From IMG/VR virus record IMGVR_UViG_3300021962_000054, positions 1 to 64,000 of that record: a stretch of 64,000 nucleotides of DNA; one strand, given 5' to 3'. The DNA comes from a virus. A program made the translations under genes and the position numbers. This document shows, piece after piece, positions 8,653 through 19,100 of the stretch; positions within the stretch are counted from its first letter, which is position 1; each line of letters starts with the position of its first letter. The notes below the pieces were generated by a model. It made no database searches. It was not told where the DNA came from and was given only the letters and a program-made list of their open reading frames with translations.

Positions 8653-9441
8653 ATGGAAAACAAGAAATTTGAACAGCTTATTGACCTAATCATCAATGAG
8701 CAAGAAGAGAAAGCACAAGAATTATTCCACGAGATCGTCGTCGAAAAATCACGCGAAATCTATGAATCAATCATGGACGAAGAGATGATGGACGAAGAAG
8801 CTGGCATGGTCGGCGAAGTAGGCGATCTAATGGACGAAATCTCAGCAGAAGAGTCAGGTGACGTTGTAGAAGCTGAAGAAGATGAAGCAGACATCGATTT
8901 TGATGACGATGCTGAAGAAGCCGGCAAAGACCTAACTCATGACCTAGAAGACGAGCATGATGCTGAAGGTTCAGTAGATAAAGAAGACCTAGGTGACATC
9001 AAAGACAAACTAGATGATTTGATGGCAGAATTCGAAGCTCTAATGAGCGGCGATGCAGGCGAAGAAGAAGTTGAAAGCGAAGAAGAAGTCGAAATCAACG
9101 AAGAAGAGATGGACGAAGAAGTAATGGAAGCAGTCCAATTGCAGAAAGTTGCTGTACACCACGGTGACGACGGCGCAAACAAGAAGAGCGTTGTAGCAGC
9201 AAACTCAGGTGCAAAGGGTATGGACAGCAAGCCAGTTAAGTTCAGCGGTGACGCAGAACCAAATCCAACTGGTCCAAAAGGTCCACATAACGAATATAGT
9301 AAGAAAGAAGGCGACTTGCCAGGCGCAGGTTCATTCAAGAATGTACCAGGCGGTAAGGCAAAAGTAGATTTGACAGCAGCTCCTAAGCCAGTAACTAAGG
9401 ACGGTGCTTCAAATGATCGTAGCCCAGTAGCAAAAGGCTAA
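8653..9441 (+). CDS. Acidic prohead core protein (gp67-like)
   Basis: A 262-residue, strongly acidic protein. Residues 1-45 form an amphipathic helix (KKFEQLIDLIINEQEEKAQELF), residues 45-160 are dominated by Glu/Asp, and the last 100 residues are Gly/Pro/Lys-rich and probably disordered. T4 gp67 has the same pattern (short helix plus acidic tail) but is only about 80 residues; the gene also occupies the gp67 position between portal and protease. Such core proteins fill the prohead and are cut by gp21. The long C-terminal extension is unusual. Homology to gp67 is inferred from order and composition. Confidence 0.6.
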   Translation: MENKKFEQLIDLIINEQEEKAQELFHEIVVEKSREIYESIMDEEMMDEEAGMVGEVGDLMDEISAEESGDVVEAEEDEADIDFDDDAEEAGKDLTHDLEDEHDAEGSVDKEDLGDIKDKLDDLMAEFEALMSGDAGEEEVESEEEVEINEEEMDEEVMEAVQLQKVAVHHGDDGANKKSVVAANSGAKGMDSKPVKFSGDAEPNPTGPKGPHNEYSKKEGDLPGAGSFKNVPGGKAKVDLTAAPKPVTKDGASNDRSPVAKG

Positions 9442-9461
9442 TAAGGGGAACTTGGAGAACA

Positions 9462-10103
9462 ATGGCTTTGTATCTCAAAGAGCACCTAACGTTCGATAGA
9501 GCGAACATGGTCGTTGAGTCTGTCAAAGAAGGCAACGACGAACTAAAGACCCTCTACATGAAGGGCATCTTTATTCAGGGCGGGGTAAAGAACGCAAATG
9601 AGCGTGTTTACCCTGTTTCTGAAATTGAAACCGCTGTCGATACGTTGAATAAGCAAATTACAGAAGGTTACTCTGTATTGGGTGAAGTTGACCACCCAGA
9701 TGATCTAAAGATCAATCTAGACCGTGTAAGCCACATGATCACAAGCATGTGGATGGATGGCGCAAACGGTTTCGGTAAACTAAAGATTCTACCAACTCCA
9801 ATGGGTCAATTAGTAAAGACTATGTTGGAGAGTGGTGTAAAACTAGGCGTTTCAAGTCGTGGATCAGGTAATGTAAACGATTTGGACGGCAAGGTAAGTG
9901 ATTTTGAAATAATCACTGTTGATATAGTCGCACAACCAAGCGCACCTAACGCATATCCTAAAGCAATTTATGAAAGCCTCATGAATATGAAGCATGGTCA
10001 TAAAGTTTTAGATATCGCTAGAGAAGCAAGGGGCGACAAAAAGGTACAAAGATACTTGGCTGAGGAAATAAAACGCCTCATCAATGATCTAAAAATAAAA
10101 TAA
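9462..10103 (+). CDS. 21: Prohead core protease gp21
   Basis: A 213-residue protein of the T4 gp21/herpesvirus-assemblin type. Visible motifs are IFIQGGVKNANERVYP near residue 28, GEVDHPDD near 78 (candidate catalytic His), and VKLGVSSRGSG near 125 (candidate catalytic Ser), followed by FEIITVDIVAQPSAP. It cuts the scaffold and the capsid N-terminus during head maturation. A GGGGA-type Shine-Dalgarno precedes the ATG. It lies 7 bp before the scaffold gene. Confidence 0.9.
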   Translation: MALYLKEHLTFDRANMVVESVKEGNDELKTLYMKGIFIQGGVKNANERVYPVSEIETAVDTLNKQITEGYSVLGEVDHPDDLKINLDRVSHMITSMWMDGANGFGKLKILPTPMGQLVKTMLESGVKLGVSSRGSGNVNDLDGKVSDFEIITVDIVAQPSAPNAYPKAIYESLMNMKHGHKVLDIAREARGDKKVQRYLAEEIKRLINDLKIK

Positions 10104-10110
10104 AGGGGAT

Positions 10111-11229
10111 ATGAGCATGTTAGATGCTATCAAACCATTAGTTGAGAGCGGACTCATCAACGAAGATGTCTCAAACGAACTTCAAAAAGTTTGGGAATCA
10201 AAGTTGACCGAAGCCCGTGATCAAGTACGTGCAGAACTACGTGAAGAGTTTGCACAGCGTTACGAACATGATCGTAGCGTTATGGTAGAAGCCCTAGATA
10301 AGATGGTAACAGAGAGCCTCTCAACTGAAATTGCAGAATTTCATGAAGAGAAAAAAGCTCTAAACGAAGACCGCGTACAAGCAAAAGTCAAGCTACAAGA
10401 AAATGCTGCAAAATTCAATGAATTCATGGTTACTAAACTAGCCGAAGAAATTCGTGAATTGCGCAATGACCGCAAAGTACAGATGGAAAATCAACAAAAA
10501 CTTGAACAGTTCATTGTCCATGCTCTCGCAAAAGAGATCAAGGAATTTGCAACTGACAAACAAGCAGTTGTTGAAGCCCGTGTCAAATTGGTCGCAGAAG
10601 GTCGTGAGAAACTTGAAGCACTCAAGCAAAAATTTGTTGCAGAAAGTGCCAAGAGAGTCAACGCCGCTGTTACATCTCACTTGAAGGGTGAACTATCACA
10701 ACTCAAAGAAGATATCAAATCAGCCCGTGAAAACTCATTTGGACGCAAATTGTTTGAAGCATTTGCTAGCGAGTATTCAGTAACTTATCTAAATGATAAG
10801 GCTGAAGCACGCAAGTTAATGTCAGCAATCGCAGAAAAAGAGAGAGCATTAGCTGAAGCTACAGCAAAGGCTGTTGAAGCCCAAAAGCTAGTAGAATCAA
10901 AGGATCGTGAAGTCCGCATCATCAAAGAATCAACTCAGCGTGAAAAGGAGATGGAAAAACTTCTATCACCTCTAAACAAAGAGAAGGCTGAAGTGATGAA
11001 GGCTTTACTAGAAAGCGTACAGACACCAAAATTGAAGTCCGCTTTCGACAAATATTTACCAGCAGTTCTAAACACTGGAAGTGAAAAAGCAGGCGCTAAA
11101 ACTGCCCTAACTGAAAGTGTTGTCAAAGAAATTACTGGTGATAAAGAAACTGCCAAAAAAGAAGTTGAGCAAGATCCAGAAGCAAAAAACAATGTGATCG
11201 ATCTCAAGCGCCTGGCAGGGCTTAAGTAA
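10111..11229 (+). CDS. 22: Prohead scaffold protein gp22
   Basis: A 372-residue, highly charged, almost entirely helical protein rich in Glu, Lys and Ala with long predicted coiled coils, directly between the gp21-type protease and gp23-type capsid genes. The C-terminus (VIDLKRLAGLK) is typical of the capsid-contacting end of scaffolds in this group. T4 gp22 forms the main prohead core and is degraded to peptides by gp21. The assignment rests on position and composition; sequence motifs are weak in this family. Two close ATGs (10111, 10117) are possible starts. Confidence 0.8.
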   Translation: MSMLDAIKPLVESGLINEDVSNELQKVWESKLTEARDQVRAELREEFAQRYEHDRSVMVEALDKMVTESLSTEIAEFHEEKKALNEDRVQAKVKLQENAAKFNEFMVTKLAEEIRELRNDRKVQMENQQKLEQFIVHALAKEIKEFATDKQAVVEARVKLVAEGREKLEALKQKFVAESAKRVNAAVTSHLKGELSQLKEDIKSARENSFGRKLFEAFASEYSVTYLNDKAEARKLMSAIAEKERALAEATAKAVEAQKLVESKDREVRIIKESTQREKEMEKLLSPLNKEKAEVMKALLESVQTPKLKSAFDKYLPAVLNTGSEKAGAKTALTESVVKEITGDKETAKKEVEQDPEAKNNVIDLKRLAGLK

Positions 11230-11247
11230 GACATAAATTAGGAGATA

Positions 11248-12450
11248 ATGAAAATGTCAAAAGTACTCTTAGAAAGCCGTTGGGACGAGACCAAGGAAGC
11301 CCTACTAGAAGGCTTGAAGGGAACTCGTCGTTCAACGATGGGTGTTGTTTTAGAAAACACTCGCAAATCATTGTTGTCAGAAAGCACAGCTGGTACAACT
11401 ACTGCAGGTAATATCGCAACTCTAAACCGCGTTATTCTTCCAGTAATCCGTCGTGTTATGCCAACAGTTATTGCTAACGAACTAGTCGGCGTTCAGCCAA
11501 TGACTGGTCCAGTTGGTCAGATCCACACATTGCGTGTACGTTATGCTCAGTCATTGACTGACAACTCAGCAGCCGCAACAAGCGTAACTGCTGGTGAAGA
11601 AGCATTGAGCCCATTCAAAATTGCTCAAGCATATTCACGTTCACCATCAAGTGCAACATCATCAAATTACTACACTGGTAATGATACTGCTGCATTAGAA
11701 GGTAACGGTGGTAAGCAAATCAGCGTACAAATCTTACGTCAGGCTGTTGAAGCCAAATCACGTAAGTTGCAAGCACGTTGGACATTTGAAGCTGCACAAG
11801 ACGCACAGTCACAACACGGTATCGACGTTGAAGCAGAAATCATGGCTGCACTAGCCCAAGAAATCACTGCTGAAATCGATCAGGAAATCTTGTTGTCATT
11901 GCGCACTCTAGCTTCAACTGAGTTCACATACAACCAAGCAACAGTATCAGGTACTGCAACATACGTTGGTGACGAACACGCTGCATTAGCTGTTCTAATC
12001 AACCGCGTAGCAAACTTGATTGCACAGCGCACACGTCGCGGTGCAGGTAACTGGGCAGTTGTATCACCAGCATCATTGACTGTTCTACAGTCAGCAACAA
12101 CTTCAGCATTCGCAAGAACAACTGAAGGCACATTCGAAGCACCAACTAACACTAAGTTCGTTGGCACATTGAACGGTGCAATGCGCGTATTCGTTGACTC
12201 ATATGCTCCAGATACTCAGCCAGTATTGGTTGGTTATAAGGGTTCAAGTGAGACAGACGCAGCAGCATTCTACTGCCCATACATCCCATTGATGAGCAGT
12301 GGCGTTGTTCTAGATCCATCAACATTCGAACCAGTCGTGTCATTCATGACACGTTATGGTTACATCGAATTAACTAACACTGCAAGCAGCTTCGGCAACG
12401 CAGCAGACTACGTTGGTGAGATCGCTGTACAGAATTTGACTTTCCAATAA
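11248..12450 (+). CDS. 23: Major capsid protein gp23
   Basis: A 400-residue T4-type capsid protein, shorter than T4 gp23 (521). Key stretches are NRVILPVIRRVMPTVIANE near residue 60, VGVQPMTGPVGQIHTLRVRY near 85, then LQARWTFEAAQDAQSQHGID, AQEITAEIDQEI, and FMTRYGYIEL near the end. The N-terminal 60 residues would be removed by gp21; a likely target lies within residues 40-60. An AGGAGA ribosome site precedes the start (MKMS). A strong terminator follows 27 bp after the stop, closing the head cassette. Confidence 0.95.
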   Translation: MKMSKVLLESRWDETKEALLEGLKGTRRSTMGVVLENTRKSLLSESTAGTTTAGNIATLNRVILPVIRRVMPTVIANELVGVQPMTGPVGQIHTLRVRYAQSLTDNSAAATSVTAGEEALSPFKIAQAYSRSPSSATSSNYYTGNDTAALEGNGGKQISVQILRQAVEAKSRKLQARWTFEAAQDAQSQHGIDVEAEIMAALAQEITAEIDQEILLSLRTLASTEFTYNQATVSGTATYVGDEHAALAVLINRVANLIAQRTRRGAGNWAVVSPASLTVLQSATTSAFARTTEGTFEAPTNTKFVGTLNGAMRVFVDSYAPDTQPVLVGYKGSSETDAAAFYCPYIPLMSSGVVLDPSTFEPVVSFMTRYGYIELTNTASSFGNAADYVGEIAVQNLTFQ

Positions 12451-12477
12451 TAGTTGGATCGATCAGTTCAAAAGATT

Positions 12478-12503
12478 GGGCGCCTTGTGCGCCCTTTCTT
12501 TTA
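12478..12503 (+). terminator. Intrinsic terminator after the capsid gene
   Basis: GGGCGC (12478-12483), loop CTTGT, GCGCCC (12489-12494), then TTTCTTTT. The T-tract overlaps the stop codon of the convergent HNH-like gene. Confidence 0.85.
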
Positions 12504-12869
12504 TGCGATGCGGATATCAGCATCCACTGTCATGTTCATGACAGATTTTTTACCCTTGCGCAATCGTTTTTTATAAAGACTGCTACAGTTTTTACAGCAT
12601 GTTTTCAAATTAGCAGGTTTTTTATTCTTTTTATTACCGTCTTTATAGACAATCTCTAGTTGACATTTATCGATTGCTTTGAAACCACAAAAGTCACATT
12701 TGTCACCCTTATGTTGTAGATGTTTGTAGTCGTCATTGTACATCATCTTGCTACAATCTATACAATACTTGTGCCATTTTTTATAACCTAACTTACTAAT
12801 ACCGTTTGGTTTTGCTGGTACTAATCCACAATGACTGCATACAGGACGTGATTTTTGTTTAGTTAGCAT
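12501..12869 (-). CDS. HNH-like zinc protein
   Basis: A 122-residue basic protein with four CxxC-type pairs: CSHC near residue 11, CIDC near 36, CDFC near 59 and CKNC near 92. The second half (CDFCGF...QLEIVYKDGN...NLKTCCKNC) has the layout of HNH/recombination-endonuclease-VII-like domains, in which the two Cys pairs hold a zinc around the active strand. It is transcribed against the capsid gene. Free-standing HNH genes are common in T4-like phages and may be homing elements; DNA cleavage is not proven, and the central catalytic His is not clear. Confidence 0.6.
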   Translation of the reverse strand: MLTKQKSRPVCSHCGLVPAKPNGISKLGYKKWHKYCIDCSKMMYNDDYKHLQHKGDKCDFCGFKAIDKCQLEIVYKDGNKKNKKPANLKTCCKNCSSLYKKRLRKGKKSVMNMTVDADIRIA

Positions 12870-12931
12870 GATAATATTTAGAAAAAAGTTCTAATCGGGT
12901 CTTTTTTTCATGGTATAGAAAAATATAATTT

Positions 12932-12939
12932 GATAAATA
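12932..12939 (+). promoter_or_regulatory. Late-type promoter upstream of the first repeat-protein gene
   Basis: GATAAATA with predicted start near 12945, followed by an AGAGGA ribosome site before the ATG at 12964. Confidence 0.6.
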
Positions 12940-12963
12940 TTATAATAGAGGACCTGTGTAATA

Positions 12964-15900
12964 ATGTCGAGTTCAGAACCGTTTAATACGTTAGGTGGCT
13001 ACTCAGTAGGTATCCCACCGGAACTAGTTATAGATGCAAATGGTAACGTTGTCAATAATGTCAACGCACCTAGTTCCAACGTCACCGCTAATCGTGTATT
13101 TGCTAATGCATATCTATATGCTAACGGTCAACCTCTTAGTATCGGTGCGTCAGGTTCCAACACACAAGTCCAATATAATAACAACGGATTGTTAGGTGCA
13201 AGTTCAGCATTCACGTTCAATAGTGCTACTAACTTGCTTACAGTCACTAAACTTCAAGTAGGAAGCAATGCAAATCTAGGAAACGTAGCAAACGTAGTCA
13301 TCTTAGGTGGTACTAACGGATACTTCTTACAGACAGACGGTGCAGGTAATCTAACATGGGCACCTGCAGGTAATGGTGGAAATGCAGGTAACGGCACACC
13401 AGGTGGTGCAAATACACAAGTACAGTTCAACGATGTAGGTGATTTCGGCGGAGATGCAGGATTCACATATAATAAAGTCACCAACGTATTGACCGTCACT
13501 GAGATATCAACAGGCAACGTATCTGCTGATGATCTATCAGTCAATGATATTTCTGCTAACAATATCACAGCAAACTTTTTTATAGGTGACGGTAGTAACA
13601 TCACCGATGTCGCAGCCGATACAGCATTAGTTGCATATAGTGTTGACGGTAGTAATGTTGTAGGTGAAGTAGATTTTGCTGCTGTTGCTAATAGCGTAGC
13701 AGGAGCAAATGTAACAGGTCAAGTCAGTTTTGCTAACGTAGCAAATAACGTAGCAGGCGCAAATGTTTCAGGTCAAGTTGCTAACGCATTAGTAGCAGGA
13801 ACAGTTTATAACTCAACACAGGCCAACATCACAAGTGTTGGCAACTTGACTTCACTAACTGTTATTGGCAATACTACATTAGGTAATCAAGCAGTAGCCA
13901 ACTATTTTATTGGCAATTTATTTGGTACAGCCAATCTAGCACGTAACGTTACATTAGCAAGTCAACCAAACATCACTAGCGTTGGTACACTAACATCATT
14001 GACTGTTAGCGGTAACACAACTTTAGGTAATAGTGTAACAGCAAATTATTTTGTAGGTAATCTTTATGGTGTTGCCAACAGTGCTGTTATTGCCAACACA
14101 GCAAATATTGCTACATTAGCAAACACAGCAACATTAGCAAACGCAGCCAACATTGCAGGAACAGTAACAGTCAATGCACAACCAAATATTACTTCAGTAG
14201 GTACACTATCATCATTGAACGTAAGTGGTAATGTTACTGCTGCTAATTTTGTAGGTAACTTTGTAGGTGATATTAGCAACGCTAACTATGCAAATTTTGC
14301 AGGAGCTGTAGTAAATTCAGCGCAACCAAATATCACAAGTGTAGGCACATTGACTTCATTGAATGTTTCTGGTATTGTCACAGCAAATTCATTTATTGGT
14401 GGAATACGCACAAACAGTCAACCTAACATTACTAGCGTAGGTACGTTGACAGGACTTGCAGTAAACGGAACAGCAAATTTAGGTAATGTCGCTAACGTAA
14501 AAATCACAGGTGGCACAAATGGTTATGTGTTATCAACTGATGGCACAGGTAATCTAAGTTGGACTGCTCAAAGTAATGGTGGTGGTAATGCTATACCAGG
14601 CGGTAGCAACACACAAGTTCAGTTCAACTCAAACGGTAGTTTTGCAGGTACACCTAATTTCACTTGGAATGATACAACAAGTGTATTGACAGTTTCTGGT
14701 AACTTAGCTGTAGCAAATAATATCACATCTAGCAATATAAGTGCAAATAGACTAACTTCTAACACTATAACAAATTCAGGTAACATAACAGCAGGAAATA
14801 TAAATGCTGGAAATTTATTGACGGCTAATTTTATAGCAGGCACATTGACTACAAATGCACAAGCCAATATCAATTATTTGGGTAATGTTGGATGGCTCAA
14901 TGTAGATACAAGTATACCTAATGCTAACGGAAACATTACTTTCAACGGTAGTATGAGCGGCATAGGGCCAGGCAGTAATATAGTCATAACAGGAAACCTC
15001 AATGCCGGTAATTATATAGAAGCTAATTTGCTTATAGGAACCCTCACATCTTCATCGCAGCCAAATATAACAAGTTTAGGCAACTTGACATCATTGACAG
15101 TAGTAGGAGAAAGTGATTTAGGAAATGTTTCTAACATTACTATCGCTGGCGGAAATGCAAATTATGTCCTCAGTACTGACGGCGCAGGAAATCTAAGCTG
15201 GGTACCACAAACCGGCGGCAACGGCGGAACACCTGCTGGAAGTAATACTCAACTTCAATTCAACGACAATGGATCGTTTGGCGGTGACACTGATCTAACT
15301 TGGAACAAAGCCACTAATTTCATGTATGTTGGTGGTAATGCTACAGTGACAGGAACCATGAATGTCAATACTACATTGAATGTAGTAAACTTGGTAAACT
15401 CGGGCACAGCAAATCTAAACGGAACTGTCAATTTAGCCAATACTACATTATTAGCAACTAAGACATTATCTGTAGCGGGCAATCTAAACACTGCAGGTTC
15501 CCCAAATATAAATCTAGGCAACATATCAAATATTCATATCAGCGGCGGTGTGAATGGATATGTACTAAGCACAGACGGTCTTGGTAACTTAAGTTGGAAG
15601 AATGCAGGTGGCAGCAACGGCGGTGGTACACCGGGAGGTAGTAACACACAGATACAGTACAACAATCAAGGTACTTTTGCTGGTAGTCCTTATTTGACAT
15701 TCAACGATGTTACAAATGAAGTCAATGTAGCGGGAAATCTGATCGCGAACTCATTCCAAATGGGTTCGGGCGTCTATGAATTCAGCAAGGCAAACGTATA
15801 TTTTGCTACAACAAATAGCACTAGTTCTCAAGTTTTATTGTCTATTGAAGCAGATGATCTTGCAGCATTAGATTTGACTATAATTAGCGATGACGCATCA

Positions 15901-16119
15901 ATTAGAAACTTTATAAAAATTTCAGCGGTAGTAAAAGGAAGCGTAGTCAACTATGTTGAACACAGCACACTACCGGTAAACGGATATACTGGAGATTTTG
16001 CTGTTGAATATAATGCAGGAAACATTATAGTTCCAGCAACAGTTCAGTTAGTCATGACACCTCAGAGCGCAAATTTGATGACTCACAGGATGCAAGTGAC
16101 AACGTATTATGTATATTGA
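12964..16119 (+). CDS. Repeat-rich fibre/adhesin-like structural protein 1
   Basis: A 1051-residue protein, extremely rich in Asn, Gly, Thr, Ser and Val. It starts MSSSEPFNTLGGYSVG, an N-terminus shared in form with the next two genes (xxPLNSVGGFSVG), so this is probably the virion-attachment end. The body alternates a SNTQVQFN unit with ITSVGTLTSL units, about 30-45 residues apart, which suggests a beta-helix or stacked trimeric beta-sheet fibre. The last 100 residues (after GSGVYEFSKANVYF) form a distinct non-repetitive tip. A fibre or head/tail decoration role is inferred. Late promoter and good ribosome site present. Confidence 0.75.
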   Translation: MSSSEPFNTLGGYSVGIPPELVIDANGNVVNNVNAPSSNVTANRVFANAYLYANGQPLSIGASGSNTQVQYNNNGLLGASSAFTFNSATNLLTVTKLQVGSNANLGNVANVVILGGTNGYFLQTDGAGNLTWAPAGNGGNAGNGTPGGANTQVQFNDVGDFGGDAGFTYNKVTNVLTVTEISTGNVSADDLSVNDISANNITANFFIGDGSNITDVAADTALVAYSVDGSNVVGEVDFAAVANSVAGANVTGQVSFANVANNVAGANVSGQVANALVAGTVYNSTQANITSVGNLTSLTVIGNTTLGNQAVANYFIGNLFGTANLARNVTLASQPNITSVGTLTSLTVSGNTTLGNSVTANYFVGNLYGVANSAVIANTANIATLANTATLANAANIAGTVTVNAQPNITSVGTLSSLNVSGNVTAANFVGNFVGDISNANYANFAGAVVNSAQPNITSVGTLTSLNVSGIVTANSFIGGIRTNSQPNITSVGTLTGLAVNGTANLGNVANVKITGGTNGYVLSTDGTGNLSWTAQSNGGGNAIPGGSNTQVQFNSNGSFAGTPNFTWNDTTSVLTVSGNLAVANNITSSNISANRLTSNTITNSGNITAGNINAGNLLTANFIAGTLTTNAQANINYLGNVGWLNVDTSIPNANGNITFNGSMSGIGPGSNIVITGNLNAGNYIEANLLIGTLTSSSQPNITSLGNLTSLTVVGESDLGNVSNITIAGGNANYVLSTDGAGNLSWVPQTGGNGGTPAGSNTQLQFNDNGSFGGDTDLTWNKATNFMYVGGNATVTGTMNVNTTLNVVNLVNSGTANLNGTVNLANTTLLATKTLSVAGNLNTAGSPNINLGNISNIHISGGVNGYVLSTDGLGNLSWKNAGGSNGGGTPGGSNTQIQYNNQGTFAGSPYLTFNDVTNEVNVAGNLIANSFQMGSGVYEFSKANVYFATTNSTSSQVLLSIEADDLAALDLTIISDDASIRNFIKISAVVKGSVVNYVEHSTLPVNGYTGDFAVEYNAGNIIVPATVQLVMTPQSANLMTHRMQVTTYYVY

Positions 16120-16127
16120 GATAAATA
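16120..16127 (+). promoter_or_regulatory. Late-type promoter upstream of repeat-protein gene 2
   Basis: GATAAATA overlaps the stop codon of the upstream gene; a TTGGAGA ribosome site and the ATG at 16149 follow. Confidence 0.55.
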
Positions 16128-16148
16128 CTTTATTGGAGATTAGCAATT

Positions 16149-19100
16149 ATGGCACTTAAACCACTCAATTCCGTAGGCGGCTTCTCAGTTGGAGAAGTCC
16201 CTGCAAACGTGATTCTTGCAAACGCAGACATCACAGCAAACAAAGGTACATTCACAGGAAACCTTGCAGTTTCAAATTCAAATCCTGCATATGGTATCTT
16301 GACTGATAACTTGTATTACGCAAACGGCGTACCTTGGGACTTGCAAGAAGCAGCAGGTTCTAATACTCAAGTTCAGTTTAATAACAATAATGATTTTGGT
16401 GCAAGTGCAAATTTCACGTTTGACAGTTCGACAAATATTCTTGCTGTTACTGGTAACATCAATGCTACAAATGCTAATATTGGTTCAGGTAACATCGATC
16501 TCTATGCTAATGGTGAGATTAACACAACAGGGTTGATCACAACAAGTGCCAATGTTGATGCCAACAATGTTAACATAACAAATGAGCTTGATGGTAACAC
16601 CGCTAATTTCTCCGGTAATGTCACAGCAGCATATTTCATAGGTAACATTGAAGGTAACCTAACAATCACTGCTCCAAACACTAGCATCATCTATAGTGCT
16701 AACGGTGCAGCAGTAGGTAGCAACGCATTTACTTGGGATTATTCAAGCAATGTATTGACTGTTGATGGTACAGCAAATATCACAGGTAATACTGAAGTCG
16801 GTGCTATCTTAACTGACAACTATTACTACGCTAACGGCGCCCCAGTTGACTTCCAGCAACCTGCAGGCGGCAACACAGAAATTCAATTCAACGATAATGA
16901 TGATTTTGGTGCTAGTGCCAATTTTACTTTTGATAGCGGCACAAATACACTAACAGTAGCAGGTAATGCTAACATCACAACTGTCAACACAAGCAATGTT
17001 GTTGGCGGCGGTACTGATGTCACAATCAATGCTAACGGTTATGTTTCATCATTCTATGGTGCGAACGGACTAGTTGATCTACCAGGCGCACTAACTGCTA
17101 ACGGTAACTTGACAGTAGAAAATGCTGATCTAGGTAACTTAGCAATAGCGAACTTCATTGACATTTCATCAAATGCTCAAATCAACAATCTAACTGTAAA
17201 TCTTGAACTTGCTGGCAACACAGCAAACTTCAGCAGTAATGTTGTTGTCAATAATTTTGAAGTAAATCTTGAATTAGTCGCTAATACAGCAAACTTTAGT
17301 GGTAATGTTATACTACCTAACTTGACAGTAAACAATGAGATTGCTGGCAACACAGCAAACTTCAGTGGTAATGTCATATTACCAAATCTAACAATCAACT
17401 TAGAGTTAGCAGGTAACACAGCAAACTTTACTGGTAACATCACATCACTAAATGCTGATTTAGGTAACTTAGCAGTAGCCAATTATGTAAATGTTGCACA
17501 ACAAGTAAACGGTAATATCGCTAACTTTAGTGGCAACTTATATTCATTGAATGCTGATCTAGGCAATCTAGCATTAGCAAATTATGTAAACGTTGCTAAT
17601 GATCTAAACGTTATTGGTAATGTCAATGCAGGTAACTTAGTAGGTCCTCTTGCTAACGGTACAAGCAACGTCAGAATATTCCAAGATGCTAACGTTGAGA
17701 TCAGCGTAGCAGGCAATGCTAACGTAGCAACAATTACAGGAACAGGTTTCTTAGTAGCAGGTAACATCCAAGCAACTACAGGAAGCATGTTAGCAAATGG
17801 TAACGTCACTGCTAACGGTTTCTTAGTTGGTGCAAATGCTGTTGTAACTGGCGAAGCAAATGTTGGCAGTTTAGTAACTGCTAATATTACAGCAACTTCA
17901 GGTGATATCGCAATCAACGCAGCAGGTGCTGATGGTAGTATTGATCTTGTACCAACAGGTAATGGTACAGTTAGTGTAAGTGGTTTCAGAATCACTGAAC
18001 TAGCAGATCCAGTAAACCCAACTGATGCAACAACAAAAGAATATGTTGACGCATTAGCAGGTGAAGGTCTAGACATCCACAGCCCAGTTCGTGTTGAATC
18101 AGAATCAGCACTAAACGCAACTTATGCTCAAGGCGGTACAACACCAACTGTAACAGACATTCAGAATGGTACTGATATCGTATTCAGTGCAAGTCACGGT
18201 CTAAGTGCTAACGACGGTATCGTATTTGATAACTCATTCAATGGCTTGACAGCAGGTGAAGGTTACTGGGTATATAGCGTAGTCAACGCAACTACTATCA
18301 CAGTCAAAGATGGTTATTTCGGTGCGCAAGTCACAGGATTGACTAACGGCACTGGCTTGTCACAAAGTTCAAGAGCAAATCCAGGTGTTGGTGCAACATT
18401 GACAAATGCTGGCGCAAATGCTGCATTGTCAATCGATGGCATATCACTATCAACAAGTGATCGTGTTCTTGTTTACACACAATCAAATGCTTATGAAAAC
18501 GGTATCTATGAAGTAACAACAGTAGGTGACGGTTCAACAGCATGGGTATTGACACGTACAACTGACGCAGACAAGTATATCCCTGCTTCATCATCTGGAT
18601 TAGGTAAAGGATCATATGTATTCGTACAACAAGGTCTAACAGGTGCAGGTGAAAGTTATGTGATGACTGCTCCAAGTGGCGAAGTCATTATCGGTACAAC
18701 TAATATTACTTGGACACAGTTCAGCGCAGCAGGTGCATATACAGCAGGTAATGGTATTGCTATCAGTGGCACTACTATCAGCGCAAATACTGATGGTGTG
18801 ACAACTGCTATCGTAAGTGGTAACATCGTTGTCAAAGCAAGCGCAAATCTAACAACACCAAATATAGGTGATGCGACATTCAGCAGCTTGACTTGGAACA
18901 CACTAAGCAACGGCAACGTCAGTGCTAACAACTTGAGTATCAGCAGCATTGCTAATATCACACTGGATCTAACAGTCGGTGGTAATATTCAAGCAAACGG
19001 TACTATTAGTTCAAATGCTAACGTAAGTGGCTTGAATCTAACTACAAGCGGCAATGTTCAAGCAAGTGGTAACGTACTAGCAAACAATGTCAATGCAAAT